Positions 33,753 through 46,963 are shown, counted from the first letter of the stretch. The stretch: DNA of 64,000 nucleotides from Lysobacterales bacterium (GCA_020442465.1 JAGRJY010000183.1:62001-126000); one strand, 5' to 3'. A program made the numbers and translations. Notes: generated by a model from the sequence alone, not told the origin.

Positions 33753-35396
33753 TCAGTGCGTCTGCAGCGCGACCGCCGGCGGCAGGGTGATGCGGAAGCA
33801 GCTGCCGCCCTCGGCGCGACGCTGGTAGGTCAACGAGGCCTGGTTGGCCTCGCAGATCTGTCGGGCGATGTAGAGACCGAGTCCGCTGCCGACCTCACTG
33901 GTGGTGAAGAACGGTTCGAACACCTGCAGGACGAGCGAGTCGGGGATGCCCGGGCCGTGGTCGCTGACTTCGAGCATCGGCGCGCCGGTGGACGGATTGA
34001 ATCCGGCCTGCACCAGCACACGCGCGGGCAGATGCTCATCGTGCCCGTGCAGCAGCGCGTTGCTGACCAGCGCCACCACTGCCTGGTGCAGCTGGCGCGG
34101 GTCGACCATGGTCCACAGCGACCGGTCGGGTACGGCGACCCGCAGCTGTTCCGGCTGCAGTCCGTGTTCCTCGACATAGTGACTCACGGTGTGCCGTGCC
34201 CAGTCAGCCAAGTCGATGCGCTCGGGGCGTGAGCGCTCGCGACGGGCGAGGCCCAGCACGTTCTCGACAATTCCGTTCATGCGCTGGCAGTGGCTGACGA
34301 CGATGTCCAGCAGCCGGGCGTCGGTGGTGTCGAGGTTTTCCGACTCCTGCAGCAGTTGGGCGGCGTGGCTGATCGCGCCGAGCGGGTTGCGGATCTCGTG
34401 CGCGATGCTCGCCGAAAGCCGCCCCAACGCCGACAGCGTGAGCTGCTGTGCGCGTCTCGAGGCCAGCGAGCTGTCGTCGAGGAAGATCAGGATCAGCCCG
34501 TCCTCGCCGCCAAGCTGGGTGAATCGCGGCACCACTTCGGCGAGCTCCCGACCCAGGCGCATCGGCGTGGACTCCTCCGCCGGAGCCTTGCGCCACTGCC
34601 GCAGGCGCTGGCTCAGTCCGGGATGCAGTTCGGGCAGGCGCTGAAAACCTTGCGGCGGCTGTCCGAGCAGGTGCCAGGCCGCCTCGTTGGTCAGCCGGAC
34701 GGTCTGCTCACGATCGATCACGATCACGCCCGAGTGCAGGCGCCGGATGATCAGCTCGTTCACTTGCGCCAGGTTGCTGACCTCCTCGCCGCGACGCTGG
34801 GCCAGCTCCTCCGACTCGCGAAGCTGCTTGCCGAGCGAGTAGCTCAGGATCGCCGCGCTGAGATAGCTCAACGCGAACATCGTCGACTCGGCGACGTTCG
34901 AGGTGAAGCTCGGAGTCAGCCCGGCGACGAACAGGCCCGAAGAAAACAGCTGTTCGATCACCGTGCCCGCCGCGGCGGCGATCGCGAAACTCATGCCCCA
35001 ACGCAGCGGAAGCAGCAGCGCTGCGGCGCCGACGTTGACCAGCAGAAGCATCGACAGGCCCGTTTCCGGGCCCTCCATGGCCAGCTTTGCGAGCAAGGTC
35101 GCCGCAATGTCCAGCACGATGCCGACCGCCACCTGCACGGCCAGGGGCAGCTGGCTGCGGCGCGCGGCCAGCATCAGCACGACGGCGGCGATGACGTAGC
35201 AGACCGCCACGGGCATCGCCACCTTCGGCATCGTCACCGTGGCGAACGGCCAGGCGATCGGACTCTGCTGCAAGAACAGGATCAGACCGGCCTGGAACAC
35301 CCGGTAGAGCGTGAAGAAATACAGCTCGCGCCGCTGGGCGCTGCGGATGACGTGGCTTGCACGCAATCGGAGTCGGGGTGCCTGGGCCTGCGCCAT
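33753..35396 (-). CDS. pilS: Sensor histidine kinase PilS
   Basis: PilS senses pilin level in the membrane and controls PilR. The 547-residue product from the ATG at 35396 has about six N-terminal hydrophobic segments (residues 25-190), a PAS-like region (RRLHSGVIVIDREQTVRLTNEAAWHLLG), a HisKA domain with the phospho-histidine near residue 333 (SASIAHEIRNPLGAISHAAQ) and a C-terminal HATPase (VEPFFTTSEVGSGLGLYIARQI). The open frame extends to 35558, but the upstream part is not protein-like. It is divergent from sucC, as in Xanthomonads, and upstream of pilR on the same strand. Confidence 0.95.
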   Translation of the reverse strand: MAQAQAPRLRLRASHVIRSAQRRELYFFTLYRVFQAGLILFLQQSPIAWPFATVTMPKVAMPVAVCYVIAAVVLMLAARRSQLPLAVQVAVGIVLDIAATLLAKLAMEGPETGLSMLLLVNVGAAALLLPLRWGMSFAIAAAAGTVIEQLFSSGLFVAGLTPSFTSNVAESTMFALSYLSAAILSYSLGKQLRESEELAQRRGEEVSNLAQVNELIIRRLHSGVIVIDREQTVRLTNEAAWHLLGQPPQGFQRLPELHPGLSQRLRQWRKAPAEESTPMRLGRELAEVVPRFTQLGGEDGLILIFLDDSSLASRRAQQLTLSALGRLSASIAHEIRNPLGAISHAAQLLQESENLDTTDARLLDIVVSHCQRMNGIVENVLGLARRERSRPERIDLADWARHTVSHYVEEHGLQPEQLRVAVPDRSLWTMVDPRQLHQAVVALVSNALLHGHDEHLPARVLVQAGFNPSTGAPMLEVSDHGPGIPDSLVLQVFEPFFTTSEVGSGLGLYIARQICEANQASLTYQRRAEGGSCFRITLPPAVALQTH

Positions 35397-35724
35397 CGAG
35401 AAAGGAAGGGCTGCGGATTCGCCGCAGTATAGAACCTCACCGCGCGTCAGCCGGGGGTGCGCGTCGCAGCTTGCGCCGTGGCGGTAGCGGCACGCCGGGT
35501 CCGCTCCGCACACGGATGGCGTACCGCCGCGCAACGTTCCCGGCCATCTGTCCCGCACCGGTCACGGATCGGGACCAAAGTCCAATGCCGTGGCGCAGCT
35601 TTCGCTTTGCCTTTGCCCGCACCGTTCGCCACAATACCGGCCGCCAAGTCCCATGGGGCCGGCGGGGCTCCGGCCCGGCGGGCTCGACATTAGTGGTCCC
35701 GATTTCTTTTCTCGCGGGTGATGC
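35397..35724. other. Divergent intergenic region between pilS and sucC, 328 bp
   Basis: No gene is supported. The region presumably carries the promoters for pilS (minus) and sucCD (plus). It is GC-rich with one more AT-rich patch before sucC near 35690-35715. I see no clear consensus promoter. Confidence 0.5.
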
Positions 35725-36888
35725 ATGAATTTTCACGAGTATCAGGCCAAAGAGCTGTTCGCCGACTACGGCATTCCGGTTCCGGTGGGTCGCGTCGCAC
35801 AGACGCCTGAACAGGCCGTCGAGGCCGCCAAGGCGATTGGTGGCGAGCAGTGGGTGGTCAAGGCGCAGATCCACGCCGGTGGCCGCGGCAAGGCCGGCGG
35901 TGTCAAGGTCGTGAAGTCGCTCGACGCGGTGCGCGACGCTGCGGCCGGCATGCTCGGCACGCGGATGACGACCTACCAGTCCGGTGGGCGCGCGCTGCCG
36001 GTCGACTACGTGCTGGTCACCGAAGCCAACGACATCAAGAAAGAGCTGTACCTCTCCGTGCTGGTGGACCGCGCCACCAAGAACGTCAGCTTCATCGCTT
36101 CGGCTGAGGGGGGCGTGGAGATCGAGAAGGTCGCTGAAGAGAATCCCGATGCGATCCAGTTGCTCGACGTGCAATACGTGGAAGGTCTGCAGCCCTACCA
36201 GTGCCGCAAGATGGGTTTCGCCATGGGCCTGGGTGCCAAGCAGGTCAACCAGCTGACCAAGATCATGATGGGGCTGTTCAAGCTGTTCCATGAGCGCGAT
36301 CTGTCGCTGGTCGAGCTGAACCCGCTGGCGATCGTCTCGTCCGGAGATCTGATCGCTCTTGATGGCAAGGTGAATTCCGACGACAACGCCGAGTTCCGGC
36401 AGCCCAAGCTGGCGGCCATGCGCGACAAGGCACAGGAAGATCCCACCGAGGCTGAAGCCGCCGAGCACGACCTCAACTACGTCACCATGGATGGCAACAT
36501 CGGCTGCATGGTGAACGGCGCCGGCCTCGCCATGGCGACGATGGACGTCATCAAGCTCAACGGCGCCGAACCGGCGAACTTCCTCGACGTCGGCGGCGGT
36601 GCGACCAAGGAGCGCGTCACCGAGGCATTCAAGCTGATCCTGGCCTCGGACAAGGTGAAGGCGATTCTGGTCAACATCTTCGGCGGCATCGTTCGCTGCG
36701 ACATGATCGCCGAGGGCATCATCGCGGCGGTCAAGGAAGTCGGCGTCCAGGTGCCGGTCATCGTGCGCCTCGAAGGTACGAACGTGGAGAAGGGCAAGGA
36801 GCTGCTGAAGACCAGCGGTCTTGCGCTGATCCCCGCCGATGATCTCAACGACGCGGCGAAGAAGGCCGTGGCTGCCGTCAACGGGTGA
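35725..36888 (+). CDS. sucC: Succinyl-CoA ligase (ADP-forming) subunit beta
   Basis: SucC binds the nucleotide through an ATP-grasp domain and, with SucD, interconverts succinyl-CoA and succinate in the TCA cycle. The 387-residue protein begins [20 protein letters not shown], and has [32 protein letters not shown]-type core text [18 protein letters not shown] and [17 protein letters not shown], all diagnostic. Length is exactly typical. sucD follows 161 bases later on the same strand. The position beside pilS is a Xanthomonad trait. Confidence 0.98.
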   Translation: MNFHEYQAKELFADYGIPVPVGRVAQTPEQAVEAAKAIGGEQWVVKAQIHAGGRGKAGGVKVVKSLDAVRDAAAGMLGTRMTTYQSGGRALPVDYVLVTEANDIKKELYLSVLVDRATKNVSFIASAEGGVEIEKVAEENPDAIQLLDVQYVEGLQPYQCRKMGFAMGLGAKQVNQLTKIMMGLFKLFHERDLSLVELNPLAIVSSGDLIALDGKVNSDDNAEFRQPKLAAMRDKAQEDPTEAEAAEHDLNYVTMDGNIGCMVNGAGLAMATMDVIKLNGAEPANFLDVGGGATKERVTEAFKLILASDKVKAILVNIFGGIVRCDMIAEGIIAAVKEVGVQVPVIVRLEGTNVEKGKELLKTSGLALIPADDLNDAAKKAVAAVNG

Positions 36889-37049
36889 TGCGTGAGCAGG
36901 GGCGCTAGCCCGCTGCCTCGCATTGAGGGAGCAGTCGCGCAGCGAAGCTGGGCGATGGGGGAGGCGGGAGCAACGGTCACAGCCGCACGCGAAGTGCGCG
37001 GTGCCCCTCCGAAGCCGACAAACCGAAATTCAGAGCAAGGCCCATCAGA

Positions 37050-37922
37050 ATGAGCGTTTTGGTCAACAAGAACACCAAGGTCATCGTCCAGGGTTTCACC
37101 GGACAGCAGGGCACTTTCCATGCCGAGCAGATGATCGAATACGGCACCCGTGTGATGGGTGGCGTGACCCCGGGCAAGGGCGGCCAGGAACACATTGGCC
37201 TGCCGGTGTACAACACCGTCCAGGACGCCGTCGACGACACCGGCGCTGACGCATCGGTGATCTACGTGCCGCCGCCGTTCGCGGCCGACGCCATCCTCGA
37301 AGCGGCCGACGCGGGCATCCGCGTCATCGTCGCGATTACCGAGGGCATTCCGGTGCTCGACATGATGCGCGTCAAGCACACCCTGGCCCACTACGACGAG
37401 TGCTGGCTGATCGGTCCGAACTGTCCGGGCGTCATCACGCCGGGCGAGTGCAAGATCGGCATCATGCCCGGCCACATCCACAAGCCGGGCAAGGTCGGCA
37501 TCGTTTCGCGTTCGGGCACGCTGACCTATGAGGCCGTACACCAGACCACGCAGGCCGGCCTCGGCCAGTCCACCTGTATCGGCATCGGTGGCGATCCGAT
37601 CCAGGGCGTGAACTTCATCGACGCGCTGCAGATGTTCCAGGACGACCCGCAGACCGAAGGCATCATCATGGTCGGCGAGATCGGCGGCAGCGCCGAGGAA
37701 GAAGCGGCCGAGTTCATCACCGAGTACGTGACCAAGCCCGTGGTCGGCTTCATCGCCGGCGCCTCGGCGCCTCCGGGCAAGCGCATGGGCCACGCTGGTG
37801 CGATCGCTTCGGGCGGAAAGGGCACCGCGGCCGGCAAGTTCGCCGCGCTGGAAAAGGCCGGCGTGACCACCGTGCGCTCACCGGCCGATCTGGGCAAGGC
37901 ACTGTCCGAGAAGATGAAGTAG
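37050..37922 (+). CDS. sucD: Succinyl-CoA ligase (ADP-forming) subunit alpha
   Basis: SucD binds CoA and carries the phospho-histidine of succinyl-CoA synthetase. The 290-residue protein starts [24 protein letters not shown] and contains [33 protein letters not shown] and [16 protein letters not shown], which holds the active-site histidine. AAGG precedes the ATG at nine bases. It is downstream of sucC and is followed by a strong hairpin at 37952-37980. The 161-base gap to sucC is larger than usual, but no gene or terminator is visible in it. Confidence 0.98.
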   Translation: MSVLVNKNTKVIVQGFTGQQGTFHAEQMIEYGTRVMGGVTPGKGGQEHIGLPVYNTVQDAVDDTGADASVIYVPPPFAADAILEAADAGIRVIVAITEGIPVLDMMRVKHTLAHYDECWLIGPNCPGVITPGECKIGIMPGHIHKPGKVGIVSRSGTLTYEAVHQTTQAGLGQSTCIGIGGDPIQGVNFIDALQMFQDDPQTEGIIMVGEIGGSAEEEAAEFITEYVTKPVVGFIAGASAPPGKRMGHAGAIASGGKGTAAGKFAALEKAGVTTVRSPADLGKALSEKMK

Positions 37923-37951
37923 CAAGACATGTCGCCTGACCATGGCGCAGG

Positions 37952-37980
37952 GCACGGGGCCGCGGATTGCGGCCCTGTGC
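37952..37980 (+). terminator. Hairpin downstream of sucD, likely terminator
   Basis: A 12-bp GC-rich stem with one mismatch and a five-base loop lies 30 bases after the sucD stop. The following T tract is short (GTTTGG), so termination may be partial or Rho-assisted. Confidence 0.55.
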
Positions 37981-38047
37981 GTTTGGTGCAGGCGCCGAAG
38001 CCGGCAGCGTCAGACCTGGACGAAGCGACAGGTGGGGAGAGACAGCG

Positions 38048-39658
38048 ATGCGGGTAGCCTTGGCTCAGTTCGACTTTCCGGTCGGCGCGGTGGACGCCAA
38101 CGCGGCCCGCATCAAGGCCTGGATCGCCGCGGCGCGCGATGAGCACCGCGCCGATATCGTGCTGTTTCCCGAGCTTGCGCTGTGCGGCTATCCGGCCGAA
38201 GACCTGTTGTTTCGCCCCAGTTTTCTGTCGCGCTGCGCCGAGCAGCTGACCGCCATCGCCGCGGAGACGCGCGGCATCGTTGCCGTGGTCGGTCACCCCG
38301 AGGCCATGGGAAGCGTGGTGTTCAACGCCGCCAGCGTGCTGCGCGACGGGCGCATCGAGGCGACCTACCGCAAGCGCGAGTTGCCCAACTACGCGGTGTT
38401 CGACGAGCGACGCTACTTCGCCACCGGCGACCGGCCGCTTGTCGTCGAGATCGGCGACTGGAAGGTCGGCATCCTGGTCTGCGAAGACCTGTGGTTCGCG
38501 CAGCCCCTGCGCGAGACCGTCGAGGCCGGCGCCGAACTCGTGCTGGTCGGCAACGCCTCGCCGTATGAGGCGCACAAGCCGGAGGATCGCGACGCGCTGC
38601 TGACCCGGCGCATCGCCGAGAGTCCGGTGCCCATCGCGTATCTGAACGTCGTCGGCGGTCAGGACGAGCTGGTGTTCGACGGCGCCTCGGTGCTGGCGGC
38701 CGCCGACGCCACCTTGTTGCCGGCTGCCTCGGCCTTCGAGGACTGCTGGCTGGTCGCCGACATCGACCGCGAGACCCGTCGATGGAGCCCGGTGTTGTGG
38801 CCCGAAGCCGGTGACGAGTCGCGGCTGGCCTTGACCTATGCGGCGCTGGTGCGCGGCACCCGCGACTACATTCGCAAGAACGGCTTCTCCAACGTGCTGA
38901 TCGGTCTGTCCGGCGGCATCGACTCGGCGTTGACGCTGGCCATCGCCGCCGACGCGCTGGGGCCCGAGCATGTGATCGGCGTGCGCCTGCCCTCCCGCTA
39001 CACCAGCGACCTGTCCAACGATCTCGCCGCGCAGCAGGCGGCGACGATGGGCGTGCGACTGGAAACGGTGACCATCGAGCCGGGATTCGAGGGCCTGCTG
39101 GGCGAGGTGAATCCGCTGTTCGGCGATCGCCCGGTCGATGTCACCGAAGAGAACCTGCAATCGCGCTGCCGCGGCACCGTGCTGATGGCGCTGTCCAACA
39201 AGCTCGGCGCGATGCTGCTCACGACCGGCAACAAGAGCGAGTATGCGGTCGGCTACGCGACCATCTACGGCGACATGTGCGGCGGCTATGCGCCGTTGAA
39301 GGATGTCTACAAGACCGACGTGTTCGCGTTGTCGCGTTGGCGAAACCGCGATGGCGAAGTGATTCCCGAGGCAGTGATCACCCGGCCTCCCACGGCAGAG
39401 TTGCGCGAGAACCAGCTGGATCAGGACTCGCTGCCGCCGTACGAGCGGCTCGACGCCATACTCGACCGATTCGTCGACCGCGAGATGGGCGTGGAGGAGA
39501 TCGTCGCCGAAGGCTTCGATGAGGCGGAAGTGCGCCGGGTGTGCCGGTTGGTGCTGATCAACGAATGGAAGCGGCGCCAGTCAGCGCCCGGCCCCAAAGT
39601 GACCCGTCGCGCGTTCGGCCGCGAACGCCGCTATCCGATCACCTCAGGCTGGCGCTGA
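38048..39658 (+). CDS. nadE: Glutamine-dependent NAD+ synthetase
   Basis: The enzyme amidates deamido-NAD to NAD using glutamine. The 536-residue product from the ATG at 38048 has an N-terminal nitrilase-type glutaminase domain with its catalytic triad Glu42 (FPELALCGYP), Lys109 (KRELPNY) and Cys145 (LVCEDLWF). The C-terminal synthetase domain has the PP-loop SGGIDSALTLA near residue 292 and TTGNKSEYAVGYATIYGDMCGGYAPLKDVYK. The frame is open upstream to 37967, but MRVALAQFDF is the usual family start. It is a stand-alone gene between sucD and the convergent bamD. Confidence 0.97.
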   Translation: MRVALAQFDFPVGAVDANAARIKAWIAAARDEHRADIVLFPELALCGYPAEDLLFRPSFLSRCAEQLTAIAAETRGIVAVVGHPEAMGSVVFNAASVLRDGRIEATYRKRELPNYAVFDERRYFATGDRPLVVEIGDWKVGILVCEDLWFAQPLRETVEAGAELVLVGNASPYEAHKPEDRDALLTRRIAESPVPIAYLNVVGGQDELVFDGASVLAAADATLLPAASAFEDCWLVADIDRETRRWSPVLWPEAGDESRLALTYAALVRGTRDYIRKNGFSNVLIGLSGGIDSALTLAIAADALGPEHVIGVRLPSRYTSDLSNDLAAQQAATMGVRLETVTIEPGFEGLLGEVNPLFGDRPVDVTEENLQSRCRGTVLMALSNKLGAMLLTTGNKSEYAVGYATIYGDMCGGYAPLKDVYKTDVFALSRWRNRDGEVIPEAVITRPPTAELRENQLDQDSLPPYERLDAILDRFVDREMGVEEIVAEGFDEAEVRRVCRLVLINEWKRRQSAPGPKVTRRAFGRERRYPITSGWR

Positions 39659-39790
39659 CGCCCGCACGCCGAGGCTGCAACTGCTCAACGCCACAGGCTT
39701 CGGTCGGCCCCGGTGCGGCGCACGACTGGAAGGTAACTGGTTGACGCGTCTCGCCCGACGCGGGGCCGGGCGAAGATCGAGTGCGGCGGC

Positions 39791-40657
39791 CTAGCCCCGC
39801 TTCTCGCCCATGAACGGCAGGATCTTGCGCCACCAGCGACGCTGGTGATCCCAGTCGCCGCTGAGGTAGGGATGATCGGGCGCATTCAGCTCGAGTACGC
39901 GGCGGGCGTCGGCAGCAAGCCGCTCCTGGCCGAGTTCGGTGTAGCCCTCCGCCATCACCGCCAACGCATCGCCCTGGTAGGCCGACTGCGGGTACAGCTC
40001 AAGCACGTGTTTCGCACGATTGATCGCACCGATGTAGGCCTCGCGACGCAGGTAGTAGCGGGCGACGTTGATCTCGTAGCGCGCCAGACGGTTGCGCAGG
40101 TACACCATGCGCTGGCGTGAATCCGTGGCGTAGGCCGTGTCCGGGAAGCGCCGGATCACCTCGCTGAAGTCGTTGAAGCTCTGCACTGCGGCACCCTGGT
40201 CGCGCATGGTGCCGTCGATGCGCGCGATCTTGTCGAGCAGGGGATTGCCGCGATCGAAGTTGATCAGGGCTTTCAGATAGAACGCGTAGGCGATCTTCGG
40301 GTGTGCCGGATAGGTCTTGATGAAGCGATTGACCGTCGACGAGGCTTCTTCGAACTTGCGGTCGCGGTATTGCGTGTAGGCCAGTTCGAGCTGCGCCTGT
40401 TCGGTGTAGACGCCGTACGGAAAGCGTGCGATCAGTCGCTGGTAGTAGCGCGTGGCGCGGCCGAGATTGCCGCCGCGCAGCGAGCTCTTGGCTTCCTGGT
40501 ACATCTGGTCGACCGGCAGCACTTCGAGCGGATCATCGCGTTCGAACCACTTGCCGCAGGCCTGAAGCGACAGGGCGAGCAACCCCAGCAGCACGAGACG
40601 GCCCACGCCGGAAATTCGAGAAGGGCGGGACGAGGGCTTGTGGAACAAATCCATCAT
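39791..40657 (-). CDS. bamD: Outer membrane assembly lipoprotein BamD
   Basis: BamD is the essential lipoprotein of the BAM complex that folds beta-barrel proteins into the outer membrane. The 288-residue product has a lipoprotein signal with lipobox LSLQAC just before the mature cysteine (about residue 33). TPR-like repeats follow ([48 protein letters not shown]), along with [41 protein letters not shown]. Two adjacent ATG codons lie at 40657 and 40654; the upstream open frame is not protein-like. It is divergent from rluD, the common gammaproteobacterial arrangement. Confidence 0.96.
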   Translation of the reverse strand: MMDLFHKPSSRPSRISGVGRLVLLGLLALSLQACGKWFERDDPLEVLPVDQMYQEAKSSLRGGNLGRATRYYQRLIARFPYGVYTEQAQLELAYTQYRDRKFEEASSTVNRFIKTYPAHPKIAYAFYLKALINFDRGNPLLDKIARIDGTMRDQGAAVQSFNDFSEVIRRFPDTAYATDSRQRMVYLRNRLARYEINVARYYLRREAYIGAINRAKHVLELYPQSAYQGDALAVMAEGYTELGQERLAADARRVLELNAPDHPYLSGDWDHQRRWWRKILPFMGEKRG

Positions 40658-40743
40658 TGACTGACCGAGTCGGGGGCCGGTGGCGGCACGAAGCGAGCGA
40701 TAATAGCCGAATCGAACCCCAACCCTCCATAAAGCCTTGTCGG

Positions 40744-41760
40744 ATGAACGATTTCGTAACAAACCGCGAAGCCCAGGCAGACGCTGCGGACGACCAAGGC
40801 AGCAGCCGGGTCGACCTCAGCGAGACGCTGCCCATGCACCTGGCGGGCCTGCGCTTTGATCAGGCTCTCGCCGAAATGTTCCCGCAGTACTCGCGATCTC
40901 GGCTCGCCGCCTGGATCAAGTCGGGCGCGGCGACGCTGAATGGCCGCAGCATGCGTCCCAAGGACGCCGTGCTCGGCGGCGAGAAGGTGTGCATTGCCGC
41001 GCAACTCGAAGCGGTCTCGCGCGACCGGCCCGAGGCCATCGCGCTCGAGGTGCTGCATGAGGACGAGCATCTGTTCGTGATCAACAAGCCCGCGGGCCTG
41101 GTCGTGCATCCGGGTGCCGGTCGTCCGGGCGGCACCCTGGTGAACGCGCTGCTACATCGTGACGCACGCCTCGAGCATCTTCCGCGCGCCGGCATCGTGC
41201 ACCGGTTGGACAAGGACACCTCCGGTGCCCTGCTGGTCGCGCGCACGCTGGAGGCACATACCGCCCTGGTGGCGATGCTCGCCGAGCGCGCGATCCATCG
41301 TCAGTACGAGGCGGTGGTGCAGGGCGTGATCGTCGCCGGCGGCACCATCGATGCGCCGATGGACCGGCATCCCACCGACCGGCTGCGTCGCGCAGTGCGC
41401 GAGGATGGCCGACCTGCAGTCACCCACTTCCGCGTGCGTGATCGCTATCGCGCGCACAGTCTGGTCGAGTGTCGGCTGGAAACCGGACGCACCCACCAGA
41501 TCCGCGTGCACATGCAACACCGACGATTTCCCATCGTCGGCGATCCGCTGTACGGCGGCGGCCTGCGGCTGCCGAAGCAGGCTGGCGAGGCGCTGATCGC
41601 CACCCTGCGCGGTTTCCGCCGTCAGGCCCTGCACGCCGAGCAACTCAGTTTCGATCACCCCTTCGGTGGCGCCACGGTCACCGCGCGCGCACCGCGGCCT
41701 GCCGATCTCGCCGCACTGATCGGTGCGCTGGCGAAAGACCGCGACGAGGCAGCCTCATGA
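40744..41760 (+). CDS. rluD: 23S rRNA pseudouridine synthase RluD
   Basis: RluD makes pseudouridines 1911, 1915 and 1917 in helix 69 of 23S rRNA. The 338-residue product from the ATG at 40744 has an S4 RNA-binding domain ([25 protein letters not shown]), then the catalytic domain with [14 protein letters not shown] and [20 protein letters not shown], catalytic Asp156. [28 protein letters not shown] follows near the end. The in-frame sequence upstream to 40426 shadows bamD. It is divergent from bamD and overlaps pgeF by ATGA. Confidence 0.96.
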   Translation: MNDFVTNREAQADAADDQGSSRVDLSETLPMHLAGLRFDQALAEMFPQYSRSRLAAWIKSGAATLNGRSMRPKDAVLGGEKVCIAAQLEAVSRDRPEAIALEVLHEDEHLFVINKPAGLVVHPGAGRPGGTLVNALLHRDARLEHLPRAGIVHRLDKDTSGALLVARTLEAHTALVAMLAERAIHRQYEAVVQGVIVAGGTIDAPMDRHPTDRLRRAVREDGRPAVTHFRVRDRYRAHSLVECRLETGRTHQIRVHMQHRRFPIVGDPLYGGGLRLPKQAGEALIATLRGFRRQALHAEQLSFDHPFGGATVTARAPRPADLAALIGALAKDRDEAAS

Positions 41761-42542
41761 GCGCCGGGGGCAGTGCGATCTGGCTGCCCGACTGGCCGGC
41801 GCCGCCGGGCGTGCATGCCTGCGTGACCCTGCGTCATGGCGCCGGCGTGTCCGCCGCGCCATACGATCACTTCAATCTGGGCGCGCGCTGCGGCGACGCG
41901 GAGGCCTCGGTCGAGCACAACCGCGCCACATTGCGGGACATCGCCGGGTTGCCGGACGAACCCTGCTGGCTGCAGCAGGTGCACGGCAGCCGCGTGGTGG
42001 AGGTCGACGCCGCGATGGCCGGCCGTGCGCGCGCGCCGCTGGACAGCGTGGCCGAGGCCGACGCCGCGGTGACCGGCGATGCGGACGTGGTGCTCGCGGT
42101 GCTCACTGCCGATTGCCTTCCCGTACTGTTCTGCGCCGACGATGGCCGACGACTGGCGGTGGCCCACGCCGGCTGGCGCGGACTGGCGAACGGTGTGCTG
42201 GAGGCCACCGTGGCGGCCATGGGCGTGCGTGCGGATCAGATTCTGGCCTGGCTTGGGCCCGCCGCCGGTCCGCAGGCCTACGAAGTGGGCGACGAAGTGC
42301 GCGAAGCCCTGATGGGTCATTCGCTGGCCGTGGGTGAGGCGTTCAGACCGACGCGGGCCGGTCATTGGCTGTGCGATCTGTACCTGATTGCAAGACTGCG
42401 CCTGCTCAAGCTCGGGGTCGGCCATGTTGTGGGCGGGCAGGCCTGCACGATCAGTCAGCCTGACTTGTTCTTCTCGTACCGGCGCACCGGCGCCACCGGA
42501 CGCATGGCTACCCTGATCTGGCGCAACGACGGCGAAGCCTGA
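41757..42542 (+). CDS. pgeF: Peptidoglycan editing factor PgeF (laccase-domain, YfiH family)
   Basis: PgeF (former YfiH) prevents mis-incorporation of serine into peptidoglycan precursors; members of the family also act as purine nucleosidases. The 261-residue product from the ATG at 41757 has [48 protein letters not shown] and [18 protein letters not shown], with the Cys and His residues of the zinc site, then [15 protein letters not shown]. It overlaps rluD as ATGA, the usual coupling in gammaproteobacteria. Confidence 0.95.
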   Translation: MSAGGSAIWLPDWPAPPGVHACVTLRHGAGVSAAPYDHFNLGARCGDAEASVEHNRATLRDIAGLPDEPCWLQQVHGSRVVEVDAAMAGRARAPLDSVAEADAAVTGDADVVLAVLTADCLPVLFCADDGRRLAVAHAGWRGLANGVLEATVAAMGVRADQILAWLGPAAGPQAYEVGDEVREALMGHSLAVGEAFRPTRAGHWLCDLYLIARLRLLKLGVGHVVGGQACTISQPDLFFSYRRTGATGRMATLIWRNDGEA

Positions 42543-42639
42543 ACGATTCGCGCTGCACGCTTCATGTCCTGACTTCTGGCTCCTTGCCCGGATCCGCGCA
42601 GTGGATATGCTCCGCGTCCCAAGGTAGGAGCGCTTGTGC

Positions 42640-43596
42640 ATGTTCAGATGGATCCTGTTGACGTTGTCCCTGCTCGCGACGGTGCCGGCGCACGCTGCAC
42701 CCACTGCCGAGAGCGTGCGGGCGCAGATCAAGGGGCGCGATGCCCAGGCGTTGATGGCGGCGCGAACCCTGACCCGGGCGATGCCGACGCAGTACGAGGC
42801 GTGGATCGAACTGGCGCGCGCCGAGCTGCATTTCGGCGAAGCGAAACGCGCCGTCGACGCCGCCGAGCAGGCCGTGTCGGTCGCGCCGGATCGCTTCGAG
42901 CCCTATCTGACCTTGAGCGAGGTGCTGTCGCAACGCATCAACGAAGTCGGCATGTTCGCCAAGATGGGCGTGGCGGGCGACCTGCGCGAAGCGCTGGAGA
43001 CCGCACGCCGTCTGGCGCCGCAGGAAGTCGCGCCGCGACGTGCGCTGATGCAGTACTACATGCAGGCCCCCGGCATCGCTGGCGGCAGCATGGACAAGGC
43101 GCGCGCCGAGTCCGATGCCATCGCCGCGCTCGACATCGCTGAGGGGCACGCCGTGCTGGCGATGCTGGCCCAGCACGACGGCCAGCGCGACCTCGCGCTC
43201 TCCGAGTTCCGCAGGGCGCTGTCGCTGAAACCGGAATCTCCCCGGTACCGTCTGCAGGTCGGGCTCACCTTGCAGGCGATGGAACGATGGGAGGAGGCGT
43301 TCGCGCACTTCGAGACCTGGGTCGCCGCCGAGCCCGAGTCGGGCGCTGCGCTGTACCAGCTCGGCCGCACGGCGGCGCTGTCGGGACAGCGTCTCGATCT
43401 CGGTGTCGAGGCGTTCCAGCGTTTCCTCGCGCTGGCGCCGGACATCGACGATCCCGAGCCGACCTACGCCTGGTTCCGTCTCGGCGAAGTGCAGCGTCAC
43501 GCGGGCCGCAGCGAGCTGGCCAGGCATGCGTTCGAGCGGGCGGTGCAGCTCGACGCGAACAACGACGAGGCCAGGAAGGCGCTCGTCGCGCTGTAG
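42640..43596 (+). CDS. Secreted tetratricopeptide-repeat protein
   Basis: The 318-residue product starts with a signal peptide (MFRWILLTLSLLATVPAHA, cleavage after AHA), then TPR-like helices through the rest of the protein (ALMAARTLTRAMPTQYEAWIELARAELHFGEAKRAVDAAEQAV and later LALSEFRRALSLKPESPRYRLQVGLTLQAMERWEEAFAHFETW). GGAG lies nine bases upstream of the ATG at 42640. It is probably a periplasmic scaffold or assembly factor. No partner is evident between pgeF and clpB. Confidence 0.82.
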   Translation: MFRWILLTLSLLATVPAHAAPTAESVRAQIKGRDAQALMAARTLTRAMPTQYEAWIELARAELHFGEAKRAVDAAEQAVSVAPDRFEPYLTLSEVLSQRINEVGMFAKMGVAGDLREALETARRLAPQEVAPRRALMQYYMQAPGIAGGSMDKARAESDAIAALDIAEGHAVLAMLAQHDGQRDLALSEFRRALSLKPESPRYRLQVGLTLQAMERWEEAFAHFETWVAAEPESGAALYQLGRTAALSGQRLDLGVEAFQRFLALAPDIDDPEPTYAWFRLGEVQRHAGRSELARHAFERAVQLDANNDEARKALVAL

Positions 43597-43733
43597 TCGG
43601 CGCCGCGGCCCCACCGCGTGGCGGCCGGAAAACTGACCGGAATCAACGCCGAGCTTGAATCCCTGCGCCACCATCCGCACTTGAGAGACATCGGTGACCG
43701 ATCCGGTCAACCCCTGTTTTCAAGGATTCCGCC

Positions 43734-46319
<2,586 letters not shown>

Positions 46320-46451
46320 CCGACGCCGTCACACTCCGGCGGACGTGCGGCCGGCGTGGGCTGTCTCGGGCGTCTCTCGCTTCGCCGCGGGCGCGCCTGC
46401 TGCCTTGCTTCGGAGGCGCGTACCGGCGCAGTGCCACTGGAGTAGACTGAC

Positions 46452-46475
46452 CCCCACCTACTACAGGGGGTGGGG
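46452..46475 (+). promoter_or_regulatory. Hairpin covering the ribosome site of the orphan pilin gene
   Basis: CCCCACC at 46452-46458 pairs perfectly with GGTGGGG at 46469-46475, and the right arm is the G-rich ribosome site of the next gene. Such a stem would hide the site and could make translation conditional. This is a sequence observation; regulation is inference. Confidence 0.45.
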
Positions 46476-46483
46476 TGCGCAGC

Positions 46484-46963
46484 ATGGCGCGGATGCGGAG
46501 CGGGCACCGGTACAGCCCCGGCTTCACGATCATCGAGCTGATGGTCGTCATCACGATTCTCGGCATCCTGGCGGTGATCGCCGTGGTGGCCTACCAGAGC
46601 TACACCACGCGGACCAAGATCGTTGAACTGATCGTCATGGCCGGCACCTGCCGCACCGCCGTGTTCGAGGCCTACTACTTTGGCAAGCGACCGGATGGCG
46701 GTTTCGGCTGTGAGCGCCCCGACCCCACCGGCGAATACACGCAGTCGATCGCGGTCGATGCGCACGGCAAGATCATCGTCACCGCACGGGGTTTCGGCGA
46801 CCCGGCGATCGACGGCCAGGTCGTGACGCTGACCCCGATGGTCGATGGCAATCCTGCGCAGCTGCCGACCGATGCCGGCAAATCGCTGATGTGGCGTTGC
46901 GGTTTTGCCGGCGATGGCACCACCATATCCACTGAGTATCTGCCCACCACCTGTCGGGGGTAG
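46484..46963 (+). CDS. Orphan type IV pilin-like protein
   Basis: The 159-residue product has a leader ending in YSPG, then FTIIELMVVITILGILAVIAVVAYQSYTTRTKI, the classic N-methylated helix with Glu5. Four cysteines are visible in the globular part (TCRTAV, FGCERP, WRCGF and PTTCRG), two more than in the other pilins of this window, so two disulfides are likely. It ends with a pilin D-loop-like cysteine close to the C terminus. I chose the ATG at 46484; GTG at 46475 and ATG at 46493 are also in frame. It lies alone after clpB, 14 kb from pilR. It could be a minor pilin or pseudopilin, perhaps linked to secretion of the lipase encoded nearby. Confidence 0.85.
   Translation: MARMRSGHRYSPGFTIIELMVVITILGILAVIAVVAYQSYTTRTKIVELIVMAGTCRTAVFEAYYFGKRPDGGFGCERPDPTGEYTQSIAVDAHGKIIVTARGFGDPAIDGQVVTLTPMVDGNPAQLPTDAGKSLMWRCGFAGDGTTISTEYLPTTCRG

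Noticed and set aside
37526..39160. 544-codon minus-strand open frame opposite sucD and nadE
   Set aside because: It is antisense to two well-defined enzymes and lacks protein-like sequence.
43597..43733. Heat-shock (sigma-32) promoter before clpB
   Set aside because: A CTTGAA and a CCATCC can be found, but their spacing is too short for a sigma-32 promoter.
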